Assembly (NCBI RefSeq): GCF_002798015.1
Contig: NZ_PGTZ01000010.1
Location: 62,001 to 126,000, forward strand
Length of the DNA: 64,000 nucleotides
Direction of reading: 5' to 3'
Source: Luteimicrobium subarcticum
GTDB lineage: Bacteria; Actinomycetota; Actinomycetes; Actinomycetales; Cellulomonadaceae
Position 1 is the stretch's first letter; every line of letters begins with the position of its first letter. Positions 8,244 to 17,720 of the stretch are shown here, piece after piece. Below the pieces are notes generated by a model. The model was not told where the DNA came from, made no database searches, and saw only the letters and a program-made list of their open reading frames with translations. Position numbers and translations under genes: made by a program.

Positions 8244-8837
8244 TCAGGGGCGCCGCGCGCCCTGCTCCGGGTCCCACTGCTCCCTGGTGATCTCGTACCG
8301 GAAGCCGCCGAGCTCGGCGCCCTCGACCGCCAGCATGTCCTCGGGCGTCTCGACCGTCTGCGTCACGACCATCCCGACCTTCTCCATGACGTGCTGCGAC
8401 GCGTGGTTCAGCGCCATCGTCTCGCCCCACACCAGGCGGACGTCGAGCTCGGTGAACGCCTTCGCGAGCAGGGCCGCGGACACCTCGGTGGCCAGGCCCC
8501 TGCCCCACGCGGCCTGGCGCAGCCGGTACCCGAGCTCGACCTCGTCGAGGGGCCCGTCGCGCTCGGGGCGCAGGCAGAACCACCCGACGAAGGCGTCGTC
8601 CGCCGTCTCGTACGCGGCGAAGAGACCGAAGGCGCCCGCCCACCGGTCGTAGCTGGCGACGATGCCGGCGACACCCCCGTCGCGGTAGAGCTCCGGCGGC
8701 GTCGGCGCCCCGCCGGAGAGGTAGCGCATGACCGCGGGATCGCTGTCGAGCTCGATCAGCAGGTCGGCCTCGTCGATGCCGAAGCGACGCAGGGTGACGC
8801 GTTCGGTCTGCAGGTAGGTGTCCACGGCGGCAAGCAC
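8244..8837 (-). CDS. GNAT family N-acetyltransferase (RimJ/RimL-like)
   Basis: This 197-residue acetyltransferase opens LQTERVTLRRF, a typical RimJ/RimL start. The acetyl-CoA loop reads VELGYRLRQAAWGRGLATEVSAAL (R/Q-x-x-G-x-G/A at WGRGLA). It is followed by the LVWGETMALNHASQHVMEKVGM helix that usually reads A.t...N..S..v.eKlGf. The acceptor is unknown. The start is GTG 8837, and GTG 8825 (VDTYLQTE) is an alternative. It is monocistronic, lying between the convergent ABC operon and a 17-bp-stem terminator. Confidence 0.9.
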   Translation of the reverse strand: MLAAVDTYLQTERVTLRRFGIDEADLLIELDSDPAVMRYLSGGAPTPPELYRDGGVAGIVASYDRWAGAFGLFAAYETADDAFVGWFCLRPERDGPLDEVELGYRLRQAAWGRGLATEVSAALLAKAFTELDVRLVWGETMALNHASQHVMEKVGMVVTQTVETPEDMLAVEGAELGGFRYEITREQWDPEQGARRP

Positions 8838-8846
8838 CGCCCGCGA

Positions 8847-8887
8847 GCGCCCGGACCGGCACGCTCTTGACGTGCCGGTCCGGGCGC
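8847..8887. terminator. 17-bp-stem terminator after the multi-CSD gene
   Basis: A perfect 17-bp stem (arm GCGCCCGGACCGGCACG) closes over a 7-nt loop, CTCTTGA. It lies 22 nt beyond the stop of the cold-shock-domain gene on the reverse strand and just before the GNAT start. Confidence 0.85.
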
Positions 8888-8908
8888 ACGGCGGCGACGG
8901 GGTAGGGC

Positions 8909-9892
8909 TCAGATGATCTCGACGCCGTCCGCCTGCGGCCCACGGTCGCTCTGACGCACCTTGTACCGGACGCGGTCGCCCGCCTCGAGCACCTCGTTGC
9001 CGCGCACGACGGACACGTGCACGAACAGGTCCTCGCCCCCGGCGTCCGGGGTGATGAAGCCGAAGCCGCGCTCCTCGTCGTACCGCGCGACGACGCCCTG
9101 GCCACCGCGCACCGGACCGCCGCCCGACGCCCCGGGGCGACCCGGCCGGCCGCGGTCGGCGCCACCGCGCGGGCCGCGGTCAGCGCCACCGCGCGGGCCG
9201 CGGTCAGCGCCACCGCGCGGGCCGGAGCCACGCACGAGCTCGACGTTGCGGGCGTTCGGACCCTTGTCGCCGGCGACGACGTCGAACGTCACGCGCGCAC
9301 CCTCGAAGAGCTCGGTCAGTCCGCGCCCGAGCGCGCTCGCGTGGACGAACACGTCGCCGCCACCCGTGTCGGGGACGACGAACCCGAAGCCCTTGGTGTC
9401 GTCCCACCACGAGACCGTGCCGTCGGCGCCGTCGGACTGGGCGGCGCTCCGGCCCGCGTCCGCGCCGAGCGGGAGCAGGTGGTCCGCCTGCGGACCCTTC
9501 TCGCCGGGGACGACGAGGAACGCGACCCGCTGCCCCTCGGAGACCACGCCGCCGCCGACGATCGCGGAGCTGTGCAGGAAGATCTCCGCGCCGCCGCCGT
9601 CGGGGTTGACGAACCCGTAGCCCTTGGCCGGCTCGTACCAGCTGACGGTGCCGAGCACGCCCAGCGTCGCGTCGGACGCCCGCTCGCCCGTCACGCGGAC
9701 ACGGCGGGCCTGCGGTCCACGATCGCCCTCGCCGACCTCGAACTCGACGGCCTGCCCCTCGCGGAGCTGCTTCGGGCCGTCGTCGCCGACGATCTCGGAC
9801 GCGTGGACGAACAGGTCCTCTTCACCGTTTCCGAGGTCGATGAACCCGAACCCTCGGTCGGTGTCGAACCATCGGACAGTTCCCTGGGGCAC
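8909..9892 (-). CDS. Protein with four cold-shock domains and an RGG-like linker
   Basis: The 327-residue protein holds four tandem cold-shock domains at about residues 1-66, 77-140, 153-215 and 260-327. Each has the RNP1-like core and the matching RNP2: GFGFIDLGN...[16 protein letters not shown]...[16 protein letters not shown]...DVFVHAS and GFGFITPDA...DLFVHVS. Between the third and fourth domains lies a Gly/Arg linker made of three GPRGGADR-type repeats. Single cold-shock domains bind single-stranded RNA/DNA, so a four-domain array suggests a processive RNA chaperone (inference). The start GTG 9892 was chosen for its GAGGAG six nt upstream and because translation then begins at MPQGTVRWF, a normal CSP start. 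Usual bacterial CSPs are about 67 residues. Confidence 0.88.
   Translation of the reverse strand: MPQGTVRWFDTDRGFGFIDLGNGEEDLFVHASEIVGDDGPKQLREGQAVEFEVGEGDRGPQARRVRVTGERASDATLGVLGTVSWYEPAKGYGFVNPDGGGAEIFLHSSAIVGGGVVSEGQRVAFLVVPGEKGPQADHLLPLGADAGRSAAQSDGADGTVSWWDDTKGFGFVVPDTGGGDVFVHASALGRGLTELFEGARVTFDVVAGDKGPNARNVELVRGSGPRGGADRGPRGGADRGPRGGADRGRPGRPGASGGGPVRGGQGVVARYDEERGFGFITPDAGGEDLFVHVSVVRGNEVLEAGDRVRYKVRQSDRGPQADGVEII
9151..9222. repeat. 24-bp tandem repeat x3 coding the GPRGGADR linker
   Basis: Three consecutive 24-bp units of the type CGCGGTC(A/G)GCGCCACC GCGCGGGC encode eight-residue GPRGGADR-type repeats in the linker of the four-CSD protein. Units two and three are identical and unit one differs at one base, so copy number could vary by slippage while staying in frame. 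Confidence 0.85.
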
Positions 9893-9957
9893 GGAAGACT
9901 CCTCGTCTCGGCAGAAAGTGCTGAGACCCATTGTCCCCCGAGCCGGCCCGGGCGCTC

Positions 9958-11327
<1,370 letters not shown>

Positions 11328-12851
11328 ATGAGCGCGCACACGACCGCGTCGGCGGACCACTCCACCGACGTGACCCCGGACGAGACCGAGACCGGTGCCG
11401 GCATCGACCCCGCAGACTTCGCGACGTTCCTCCGCGTCATCGACCAGGTGGCCGTCCTGCCGCAGACGCACCCGCAGCACGCGGCGGCGCGGCGCGGCGC
11501 GTCCAGCCTGTTCAAGGCGGCGAAGAAGCACCGGCGGACCGAGCGGCGGCGTGTCATCAACGAGGCGGACGCGGCGGTCGTCGCCGCGACCGCGACGGGC
11601 AGCCCGGGGCGCATCGACGACGAGACGAACGGGATTCCGATCTCCTCGGCGACGACCGGGGCCGTCGCCGGCACGCTGCGCCGCGCGCGGCCGTGCTACG
11701 TCTGCAAGCAGGACTACACGGTCGTCGACGCGTTCTACCACCAGCTGTGCCCGTCCTGCGCGGCCACCCACCACGCCAAGCGCGGCGCCCGCACCGACCT
11801 CACCGGCCGGCGCGCGCTGCTGACGGGCGGGCGCGCGAAGATCGGCATGTACATCGCGCTGCGGCTGCTGCGCGACGGCGCCGACCTGACGATCACGACG
11901 CGGTTCCCGCGCGACGCCGTCCGACGCTTCAGCGCCATGGACGACGCCGCCGACTGGATGCACCGGCTGCACGTCGTCGGGATCGACCTGCGCGACCCTG
12001 CGCAGGTCGTGTCACTCGCCGACCACGTCGCCGCGCAGGGCCCGCTGGACGTCCTGATCAACAACGCCGCGCAGACGGTGCGCCGGTCCCCCGGCGCGTA
12101 CACGCGCATCGCGGACGCCGAGCAGGCGCCCCTCGCGCCCGACGCGGAGCGCCTCATCACGACGTTCGGCCACACGAGCGACGCGCACCCCCGCGCCCTC
12201 GCGGGGTCGGTGACGGAGCTGACGAGCCCCACGCTCGCGATCGAGCACGCGGCGCGCGCGTCCGCGGACGAGCTCGTCGCGCAGTCCCTCACGGCGGAGG
12301 CAGCGAGCCTGGAGCGCCTCGTCGCGGGCACCTCGATCGACGCGGGCGGGCTGATCCCCGACGTCACGACGACGAACAGCTGGGTCGCGACGGTCGAGCA
12401 GGTCGACGCGATGGAGCTGCTCGAGGTCCAGCTCTGCAACCAGACGGCGCCGTTCATCCTCATCAGCCGCCTGCGCGGGGCGATGGCCGCGTCGCCTGCC
12501 CGCCGGACGTACATCGTCAACGTGTCCGCGATGGAGGGCGTGTTCTCGCGCGGCTACAAGGGCGCCGGGCACCCGCACACCAACATGAGCAAGGCCGCGC
12601 TCAACATGCTGACGCGCACCAGCGCGTCCGAGATGCTCGCGGACGGCATCCTCATGACGGCCGTGGACACCGGGTGGATCACCGACGAGCGCCCCCACAC
12701 CACCAAGGTGCGGCTCGCCGAGGAGGGGTTCCACGCGCCCCTCGACCTCGTCGACGGGGCGGCACGGGTGTACGACCCGATCGTCCGGGGCGAGGCCGGC
12801 GAGGACCTGTACGGCTGCTTCCTCAAGGACTACGCGCCCAGCCAGTGGTGA
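11328..12851 (+). CDS. SDR-fold oxidoreductase with N-terminal zinc ribbon and altered active site
   Basis: The 507-residue protein begins with about 120 residues I do not recognise. A CxxC-x14-CxxC zinc ribbon follows (C123, C126, C141, C144), then a Rossmann fold opening [11 protein letters not shown] (166-173) and continuing VLINNAAQT (242-250). The classical SDR pattern TGxxxGxG has Lys in place of the middle Gly. An insertion of about 100 residues (260-365) separates NNAA from the Asn helix (N371). The active site has Ser400 (IVNVSAMEG) and Lys422, but the Tyr of YxxxK is Thr418 (HTNMSKAA). Either chemistry is changed or another residue substitutes. The ATG at 11328 gives a sensible N-terminus. 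Family known, function unknown. Confidence 0.85.
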   Translation: MSAHTTASADHSTDVTPDETETGAGIDPADFATFLRVIDQVAVLPQTHPQHAAARRGASSLFKAAKKHRRTERRRVINEADAAVVAATATGSPGRIDDETNGIPISSATTGAVAGTLRRARPCYVCKQDYTVVDAFYHQLCPSCAATHHAKRGARTDLTGRRALLTGGRAKIGMYIALRLLRDGADLTITTRFPRDAVRRFSAMDDAADWMHRLHVVGIDLRDPAQVVSLADHVAAQGPLDVLINNAAQTVRRSPGAYTRIADAEQAPLAPDAERLITTFGHTSDAHPRALAGSVTELTSPTLAIEHAARASADELVAQSLTAEAASLERLVAGTSIDAGGLIPDVTTTNSWVATVEQVDAMELLEVQLCNQTAPFILISRLRGAMAASPARRTYIVNVSAMEGVFSRGYKGAGHPHTNMSKAALNMLTRTSASEMLADGILMTAVDTGWITDERPHTTKVRLAEEGFHAPLDLVDGAARVYDPIVRGEAGEDLYGCFLKDYAPSQW

Positions 12852-12937
12852 GGCTGCCCGGCGTCGTGACCCCGGCGGGCGTCGGCGGCCCGGCCGTGCC
12901 TACGGTCGAGGACCGGCACCCGACGGAAGGTCCGACC

Positions 12938-13123
12938 ATGTGGAAGCTGCTCAAGCTGCGCCTGCGAACGCTCGTGGTGCTCGCGGTCCTCGTCCCGCTC
13001 GTCGGGTGGCTGGCTCGCCGCCTGGCCGAACGGTCGGAGGCCAGGCACGACGGAGCCACGACGACGTCGCGCGTGCTGCGCGGGGTCGACGCCACGACCC
13101 GGAAGGCGCGCGCGCTCGCCTGA
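12938..13123 (+). CDS. Small single-pass membrane protein, hypothetical
   Basis: This 61-residue ORF has a GGAAGG ribosome binding site. One hydrophobic segment (LRTLVVLAVLVPLVGWLA, residues 9-26) is flanked by basic residues, giving an N-in topology with a charged Arg-rich cytoplasmic tail. It follows the SDR by 86 nt in the same orientation and could be co-transcribed. I do not recognise it; codon usage and third-position GC match real genes. Confidence 0.6.
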   Translation: MWKLLKLRLRTLVVLAVLVPLVGWLARRLAERSEARHDGATTTSRVLRGVDATTRKARALA

Positions 13124-13134
13124 GCCGTGCAGCG

Positions 13135-13245
13135 TCAACCCGTGAGCTCGACCGTCGCCAGGTGCGGGAACCGACGGAAGTCCCGGTCGAAGGTCGCGAG
13201 GCGCGCCCCGAGCGCGATCGAGTACGCCGCGAGGTAGGCGCTCAC
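13135..13245 (-). pseudogene. VapC-type PIN toxin remnant (C-terminal 36 codons)
   Basis: The 36 codons read YLAAYSIALGARLATFDRDF followed by RRFPHL and a few more residues. This matches the C-terminal end of VapC PIN-domain RNases, including the conserved acidic TFDRDF segment. The first 95-100 residues are gone, with the N-terminal catalytic Asp and Glu, so it cannot be an active RNase. It starts at a GTG overlapping the stop of the vapB-like remnant by 4 nt, as in an intact pair, so the loss looks like an internal deletion. Confidence 0.75.
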
Positions 13246-13485
13246 CGCTGCTTCACGAGGGGGAGCTTGTCGTCCATCACGTCCGCGGGCGCCGCGTTCG
13301 ATGTCAGGTCGATCCCCGGGTGTGGCCCGCCACCCCCGTCGAACACCGGCGGGGTCACGCGTGCACGCCGCGCCGACACGTCGGCCAGCTGGCGACGCAA
13401 GGCCTCCTCCACGTACGACCCCAGGGCCTCACCCCGCTGCAGCAGCCGTCTTCGCGAGCCGGAGCAGCTCGTCGTCGATCGACAC
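13242..13485 (-). pseudogene. Frameshifted VapB-type antitoxin
   Basis: The GTG at 13485 (AGGAG at 13493-13497) starts VSIDDELLRLAKTAAA, the standard ribbon-helix-helix VapB opening, but this frame hits TGA within about 20 codons. The rest of the antitoxin continues in another frame as RGEALGSYVEEALRRQL and on to VMDDKLPLVKQR. A one-base gain (or two-base loss) near 13435-13445, in a GCTGCTGCAGCGGGG run, explains the break. Together with the truncated vapC it is a dead VapBC module. Confidence 0.8.
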
Positions 13486-13521
13486 CGTGGTTCTCCTACG
13501 GTCCAGGCTAGTTTCCGCGCA

Positions 13522-14122
13522 TCATCGGCGTGACGGTGCCGGTTCCGCCGTCGGAGCACTGGGGCCGACGACCTCCGCGGACACGCCGAAGCACGGCTCG
13601 CCGGCACCGTTCGTCCGCCGGTAACCGGCGAGGGCGTGCAGAATCCGCGCGCCACGTCGCCCGGTCAACGGGTCGAGGTCGACGACGGCGCAGCGGCGCG
13701 CCGTAGACGACGCCGCCCCGCGGTGCCTCGGCGAGCCGCACCGGACGCCCCAGCCAGGACGACAGCAGCGCCGCGTGCGGCCCCTGCGTGAGCGCGACCT
13801 CGACCGGCCGACCCCAGTAGCTGCACGTCACCGTCTCCCCTGCCCGCTCCGGGGCGGCGCAGGCCACGCGGCCGTCCGGCAGGACGAGCTCCAGCAGGTC
13901 GCCGTCGAGGCGCGCCTCGACCGCCAGGAGGGCCGGGCTCTGCACCGTCTTGAGGACGCGGCGACGGTCCACGTCGACGACGCACCAGCGATGGTCGTCG
14001 ACGGGCCCGTGCGCGTCGAACGTCGCGTCCGGCCGCGGCAGGTGGCGCATGCCCTTCACGGGGGTGAAGGCGACCGTGCGGACCGCGAGGACGTCCGGTG
14101 CCACGTGCGGGCGCTCGATCAC
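13522..14122 (-). pseudogene. MOSC-domain protein with internal deletion and frameshift
   Basis: From GTG 14122 (GGAGG upstream) the reading frame gives an intact MOSC N-terminal domain: FTPVKGMRHLPR, then DDHRWCVVD and WLGRPVRLAE up to GGVVYGAPL. The C-terminal end of the MOSC domain reappears in a different frame as RCAVVDLDPLTGRRGARILH followed by ALAGYRRTNGAGEPCFGV. About 80 residues of the core barrel between VYGAP and RCAVVD are missing. MOSC proteins bind sulfur on a conserved Cys, which remains in PRCAVVD context but not in frame. Non-functional unless the sequence is in error. Confidence 0.78.
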
Positions 14123-14353
14123 GGAACCCTCCTCGTCGTCGAGGAGCGAGGTGTCCCCCTGCGTCAGCTCGCCGAATATGGCGCAGGCTGGCAGACCCAC
14201 GTCGAAGACCTGGCGGCGCACCTGGCCGGCCGTGCGCGCTGCGACATCGCCGCACGATGGGGCGAGCTGGTCCCCCACTACCGCGAGCGCCTGGCCGCGC
14301 AGCTCTCCGCCGACGACAGCGACGACGGGCGCGGCGCCGTCAGCCTGGGCTGA
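14112..14353 (+). pseudogene. SRPBCC (AHSA1/START-like) protein, C-terminal remnant
   Basis: Reading forward gives LLVVEERGVPLRQLAEYGAG, then WQTHVEDLAAHLAG and ARWGELVPHYRERLAAQL. That is the final strand and long C-terminal helix of SRPBCC proteins, usually about 150-160 residues. The N-terminal half of the domain and any start codon are absent. The left end runs into the opposite-strand MOSC remnant, and the stop overlaps the convergent VOC gene by 14 bp. It marks a deletion junction. Confidence 0.6.
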
Positions 14354-15086
14354 GCACGCAGAGCTCGTTGCCCTCCGGGTCGGCCAGGACGGCCCAGGAC
14401 ACGTCGTCCCCCTGCCCCACGTCGGCGCGCACCGCCCCGAGGGCGAGCAGCCGCGCGACCTCGGCGTCCTGGTCGTCGTCGGCCTCGGGCTTGACGTCGA
14501 GATGGACGCGGTTGTGCCAGCGGCGCGAGTCGCCCGTGGGCGCGCGGAGCAGCTCGAGGTACGGGCCGACACCCGCCGGCGACCGCAGCGAGGCGTGCTC
14601 GTCGTCGACCTCGTGCACCGTCCAGCCGCTTGCGCCGGCCCAGAACCGGGCGAGCGCACGAGGGTCGTCGCAGTCGACGACGACGGCCGCGACCGGTCCG
14701 GTGTCGGCGTACAGGTCCCGCGGCTCGAGCACGCAGAAGACGTTGCCCTCCGGGTCGGCGAGGACCGTCCAGGGGACGTCGCCCTGACCGATGTCGACGG
14801 GGGCCGCCCCGAGCCCGACGAGCCGCGCGACGAGCGCGGCATGGTGCTCGGCGGACGACGTCGCGAGGTCGAGGTGCACCCGGTAGCGCACGGTCTCGGG
14901 GTCGGGCACGCGGACGACGTCCACGAACAGCGCACGCGGGTCCGGCCAGTCGAGACCGGGCGGCTCGACGTTGATCACGCCCGGGCCCTCGCTCGACGTG
15001 CCCCACCCGAGCGCGTCCGCCCAGAACTGCCCGAGCGCGACCTCGTCGCGCGCCTTGACGTTGACCTGTACCAGCCGCGTCGCCAT
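14340..15086 (-). CDS. VOC family protein, two glyoxalase-like domains
   Basis: The 248-residue protein is a tandem of two vicinal-oxygen-chelate modules (about residues 1-120 and 130-245). Both end in nearly the same segment: WTVLADPEGNVFCVLEP and WAVLADPEGNELCVLSPG. Each also has an internal R-x-H-L-D metal-type His (YRVHLDL, NRVHLDV). The family includes glyoxalases, dioxygenases and resistance proteins, and no specific substrate can be assigned. The start ATG 15086 gives MATRLVQVNVKARD. Confidence 0.88.
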   Translation of the reverse strand: MATRLVQVNVKARDEVALGQFWADALGWGTSSEGPGVINVEPPGLDWPDPRALFVDVVRVPDPETVRYRVHLDLATSSAEHHAALVARLVGLGAAPVDIGQGDVPWTVLADPEGNVFCVLEPRDLYADTGPVAAVVVDCDDPRALARFWAGASGWTVHEVDDEHASLRSPAGVGPYLELLRAPTGDSRRWHNRVHLDVKPEADDDQDAEVARLLALGAVRADVGQGDDVSWAVLADPEGNELCVLSPG

Positions 15087-15097
15087 AGCTGTCGACC

Positions 15098-15703
15098 CTA
15101 GGCGCCGGCCGTGCCCTCAGGCTCGCCCAGCGTCCGGACGACGCGCGCGGGGTTGCCGACCGCGACGACGTTCGCCGGCAGGTCCCGCACCACGACGGAC
15201 CCCGCCCCCACGACCGTGTTCTCGCCGATCGTCACACCCGGGCAGACGATCACCCCGCCGCCGAGCCACACGTTGTCACCGATCGTGATGGGCTTGGCGC
15301 CCTCCCACTTCGCGCGGCGCGGCTCGGGAGCGATCGGGTGCGTCGGGGTGAGGAGCTGCACGTTCGGCCCGATGAGCACGTCGTCACCGATCGTCACCGC
15401 CGCGACGTCCAGGCACACCATCCCGTAGTTGACGAACGACCGGGCGCCGATGCGCGTCTGGAAGCCGAGGTCGCACACGAACGGCGGCCGGATGTCCGCG
15501 CCCTCCCCGAACCCCCCGAGCAGCTCGGTGAACAGGGCGCGGCGCTCGTCGTCGGCCAGCGGGTGCAGCGCGTTGATGCGGTGCTGCAGCTCGGCCCGGC
15601 GGACGATGTCGGCCGCGATCTCCGGGTCGTCCGCGATGTAGTCGTCGCCCGCGAGCATCCGCTCACGCATGGTCCTGGTGTCCGCGCCGTCCTCAGCAGT
15701 CAT
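15098..15703 (-). CDS. Sugar O-acetyltransferase (maltose acetyltransferase family)
   Basis: This 201-residue protein has the Mac domain at its N-terminus (MRERMLAGDDYIADDPEIAA). A left-handed beta-helix of hexapeptide repeats follows: FQTRIGARSFVNYGMVCLDV, TPTHPIAPEPRR with the catalytic His, and ITIGDNVWLGGGVIVCPGVT. It ends GNPARVVR. It would transfer acetyl from acetyl-CoA to a sugar or thiogalactoside hydroxyl. It lies 11 nt upstream of the VOC gene and may be co-transcribed. Confidence 0.93.
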   Translation of the reverse strand: MTAEDGADTRTMRERMLAGDDYIADDPEIAADIVRRAELQHRINALHPLADDERRALFTELLGGFGEGADIRPPFVCDLGFQTRIGARSFVNYGMVCLDVAAVTIGDDVLIGPNVQLLTPTHPIAPEPRRAKWEGAKPITIGDNVWLGGGVIVCPGVTIGENTVVGAGSVVVRDLPANVVAVGNPARVVRTLGEPEGTAGA

Positions 15704-15787
15704 GGGACGAGCCTAGGGACGGTCACCAACTCCCACCGCTCGGGCGGTGCGGCCCGCCCGAACGGGCGTCCGGTAGCGTGCCGGGAC

Positions 15788-16894
15788 ATGGAGGGGGTGC
15801 GCCGCTACCGGTGGGACGCCGTGGCAGCCGCGCTGCTCGTCGGCCTCTCGTTCGTCCCCGGGATCGCGCACCAGGGCGTCGACCTGGGCGAGCTGCACGA
15901 CCGACCGCTCGACGCCTTCGGGGCCCTGTTGATCGTCGCGCAGGGCGCCCCGATCGCCGCCGTGCGGCGACGGCCTGCGACCTGTCTTGCGGTGGTCGGC
16001 GTGGCGTTCTCGGTGGACCAGCTCCTCGGCTACCCGACGACCTTCGCCGCCCTGGGGCTGCTCGTCGCGCTGGTGGGAGCGGGCGCGATGCCGGGACAGC
16101 GCCGACGTCGGGTCACCGCGCTGACCGCCCTCGCCGCCTACGTGCTGCTCGCCGCCGGACTGTCGGCGGCGGGTTCGCCGGTGACGGCCGGCGACTTCGT
16201 CGTCTTCGGCCTGCTCCTCGCCGCCCTGTTCGCCACGGGCGCCCTCACCCGGGTGCGCGCCGACGCGGGGGTCGAGCGTCGGCACGACGCCGAACGCGCG
16301 GCCGTCGACGCCGAACGGCGTCGGATCGCCCGCGAGCTGCACGACGTCGTCACCCACCACGTCACCGCCATGGTCGTGCAGTCCGAAGCCGCCCAGTACG
16401 GTGTCGACGACCCCGCGCGCACCCGGACCGGCCTGGAGACGATCGCCGACGAGGGCCGCGCCGCGCTCGCCGACCTGCGGGTCCTGCTGGGGGCGCTCGA
16501 CGGCCCCGAGCCCATGGACGACCCCGCCGCCACGGACCTGCGGTCCCTGGTCGAGCGGGCAGCCGCCGCCGGCCAGCCGGTAGACCTCGTGGAGCACGGC
16601 GACCCGCGGCCGCTGACGGGTGCACCCGGCCTCGTCGTCACGCGCGTCGTCCAGGAGAGCCTGACCAACGCGATCAAGCACGCACCGCGCGCTCCGACGC
16701 GCGTCGCCATCACCTACGGAGCGCAGGAGGTCACCGTGGAGGTCACGACCGAGGGCACCGACGGACCCGGGCTGGGACGCGGCTCGGGACGCGGGCTGAT
16801 CGGGCTGCGTGAACGGGTCGACCTCGTCGGCGGAGAGCTGACCGCCGCGCCGCACGGCACCGGGTTCCTCGTCCGCGCACGGGTGCCGGGATGA
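15788..16894 (+). CDS. Sensor histidine kinase (HisKA_3 / NarL-DesK class)
   Basis: The 368-residue kinase has about five transmembrane helices in residues 10-150. A short coiled coil leads into the H-box RRRIARELHDVVTHHVTAMV. The HATPase domain has the N-box VVQESLTNAIKHA and a G-box GRGLIGLRERVDLVGG. There is no large extracellular sensor, so it belongs to the intramembrane-sensing group. The start ATG 15788 fits the first helix. The stop overlaps the response regulator start by 4 nt. Confidence 0.93.
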   Translation: MEGVRRYRWDAVAAALLVGLSFVPGIAHQGVDLGELHDRPLDAFGALLIVAQGAPIAAVRRRPATCLAVVGVAFSVDQLLGYPTTFAALGLLVALVGAGAMPGQRRRRVTALTALAAYVLLAAGLSAAGSPVTAGDFVVFGLLLAALFATGALTRVRADAGVERRHDAERAAVDAERRRIARELHDVVTHHVTAMVVQSEAAQYGVDDPARTRTGLETIADEGRAALADLRVLLGALDGPEPMDDPAATDLRSLVERAAAAGQPVDLVEHGDPRPLTGAPGLVVTRVVQESLTNAIKHAPRAPTRVAITYGAQEVTVEVTTEGTDGPGLGRGSGRGLIGLRERVDLVGGELTAAPHGTGFLVRARVPG

Positions 16895-17589
16895 CCGGCC
16901 CCACCGACGCCCCCGTCGACGGGGGCGCGCTGATCCGCATCCTGGTGTGCGACGACCAGGAGCTCGTCCGCACCGGCTTCGTCACGATCCTCGGCGCCCA
17001 GCCCGACATGACCGTGGTCGGCGAGGCCTCCGACGGCCAGGAGGCGGTCCGGCTCGCGCAGCGGCTCCGGCCCGACGTCGTCGTCATGGACGTCCGGATG
17101 CCGGTGCTCGACGGCATCGAGGCGACCCGCCGCATCGCCGGGCCGGGCGCGACCGACCCGGTCAAGGTCCTCGTCGTCACGACCTTCGACCTCGACGAGC
17201 ACGTCTTCGACGCGCTGCGCGCCGGCGCCAGCGGCTTCCTGCTCAAGGACGCGCGACCCGCACAGCTCCTGGACGCCGTGCGGACCGTCGCCGCCGGGGA
17301 GTCGCTCCTGTCCCCCGCGATCACGCGGAAGCTCATCGGACGGTTCGCGGAACGCGTCCGTCCCTCGCACTCCGACGACGACGTCGTCGGCGCGCTCACC
17401 GCCCGCGAGCGCGAGGTCCTCGTGCTGATCGCCGACGGGCTGTCGAACGCCGAGATCGCCGCCGCGCTCGTCATCAGCACTGAGACCGTCAAGACGTACG
17501 TCTCGCGGATCCTCACCAAGCTGGACCTGCGGGACCGTGTGCAGGCCGTCGTGCTCGCGCACCGGTCCGGCCTCGCGAACCCGGCCTGA
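16891..17589 (+). CDS. Response regulator, NarL/LuxR family
   Basis: This 232-residue regulator has a receiver domain (about 9-130) with the acidic pair in CDDQELV, the phospho-acceptor Asp in VVVMDVRMPVLDG, Thr in VVTTFD and Lys in LLKDA. A LuxR-type HTH follows (about 168-225: LTAREREVLVLIADGLSNAEI and on through TVKTYVSRIL). It is paired with the kinase upstream. Its targets may include the CPBP protease gene 130 bp downstream (position-based inference). Confidence 0.95.
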   Translation: MTGPTDAPVDGGALIRILVCDDQELVRTGFVTILGAQPDMTVVGEASDGQEAVRLAQRLRPDVVVMDVRMPVLDGIEATRRIAGPGATDPVKVLVVTTFDLDEHVFDALRAGASGFLLKDARPAQLLDAVRTVAAGESLLSPAITRKLIGRFAERVRPSHSDDDVVGALTAREREVLVLIADGLSNAEIAAALVISTETVKTYVSRILTKLDLRDRVQAVVLAHRSGLANPA

Positions 17590-17720
17590 CCCGGCATCGT
17601 CCGGGACGCCGCATCCCCCGCGAGAGCTACCGCAGGTGTCCCCACCAGGGCGATGCCCGCGCACCCCACCGCTCCGTAGCGTCGTCGTCGACGGCACGAC
17701 GACCCGACAGGAGCGCGATC

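Noticed and set aside
9151-9222. Three-unit 24-bp array as a possible CRISPR
   Set aside because: There are no spacers between units, it is in frame within the CSD protein linker, and no cas genes are present.
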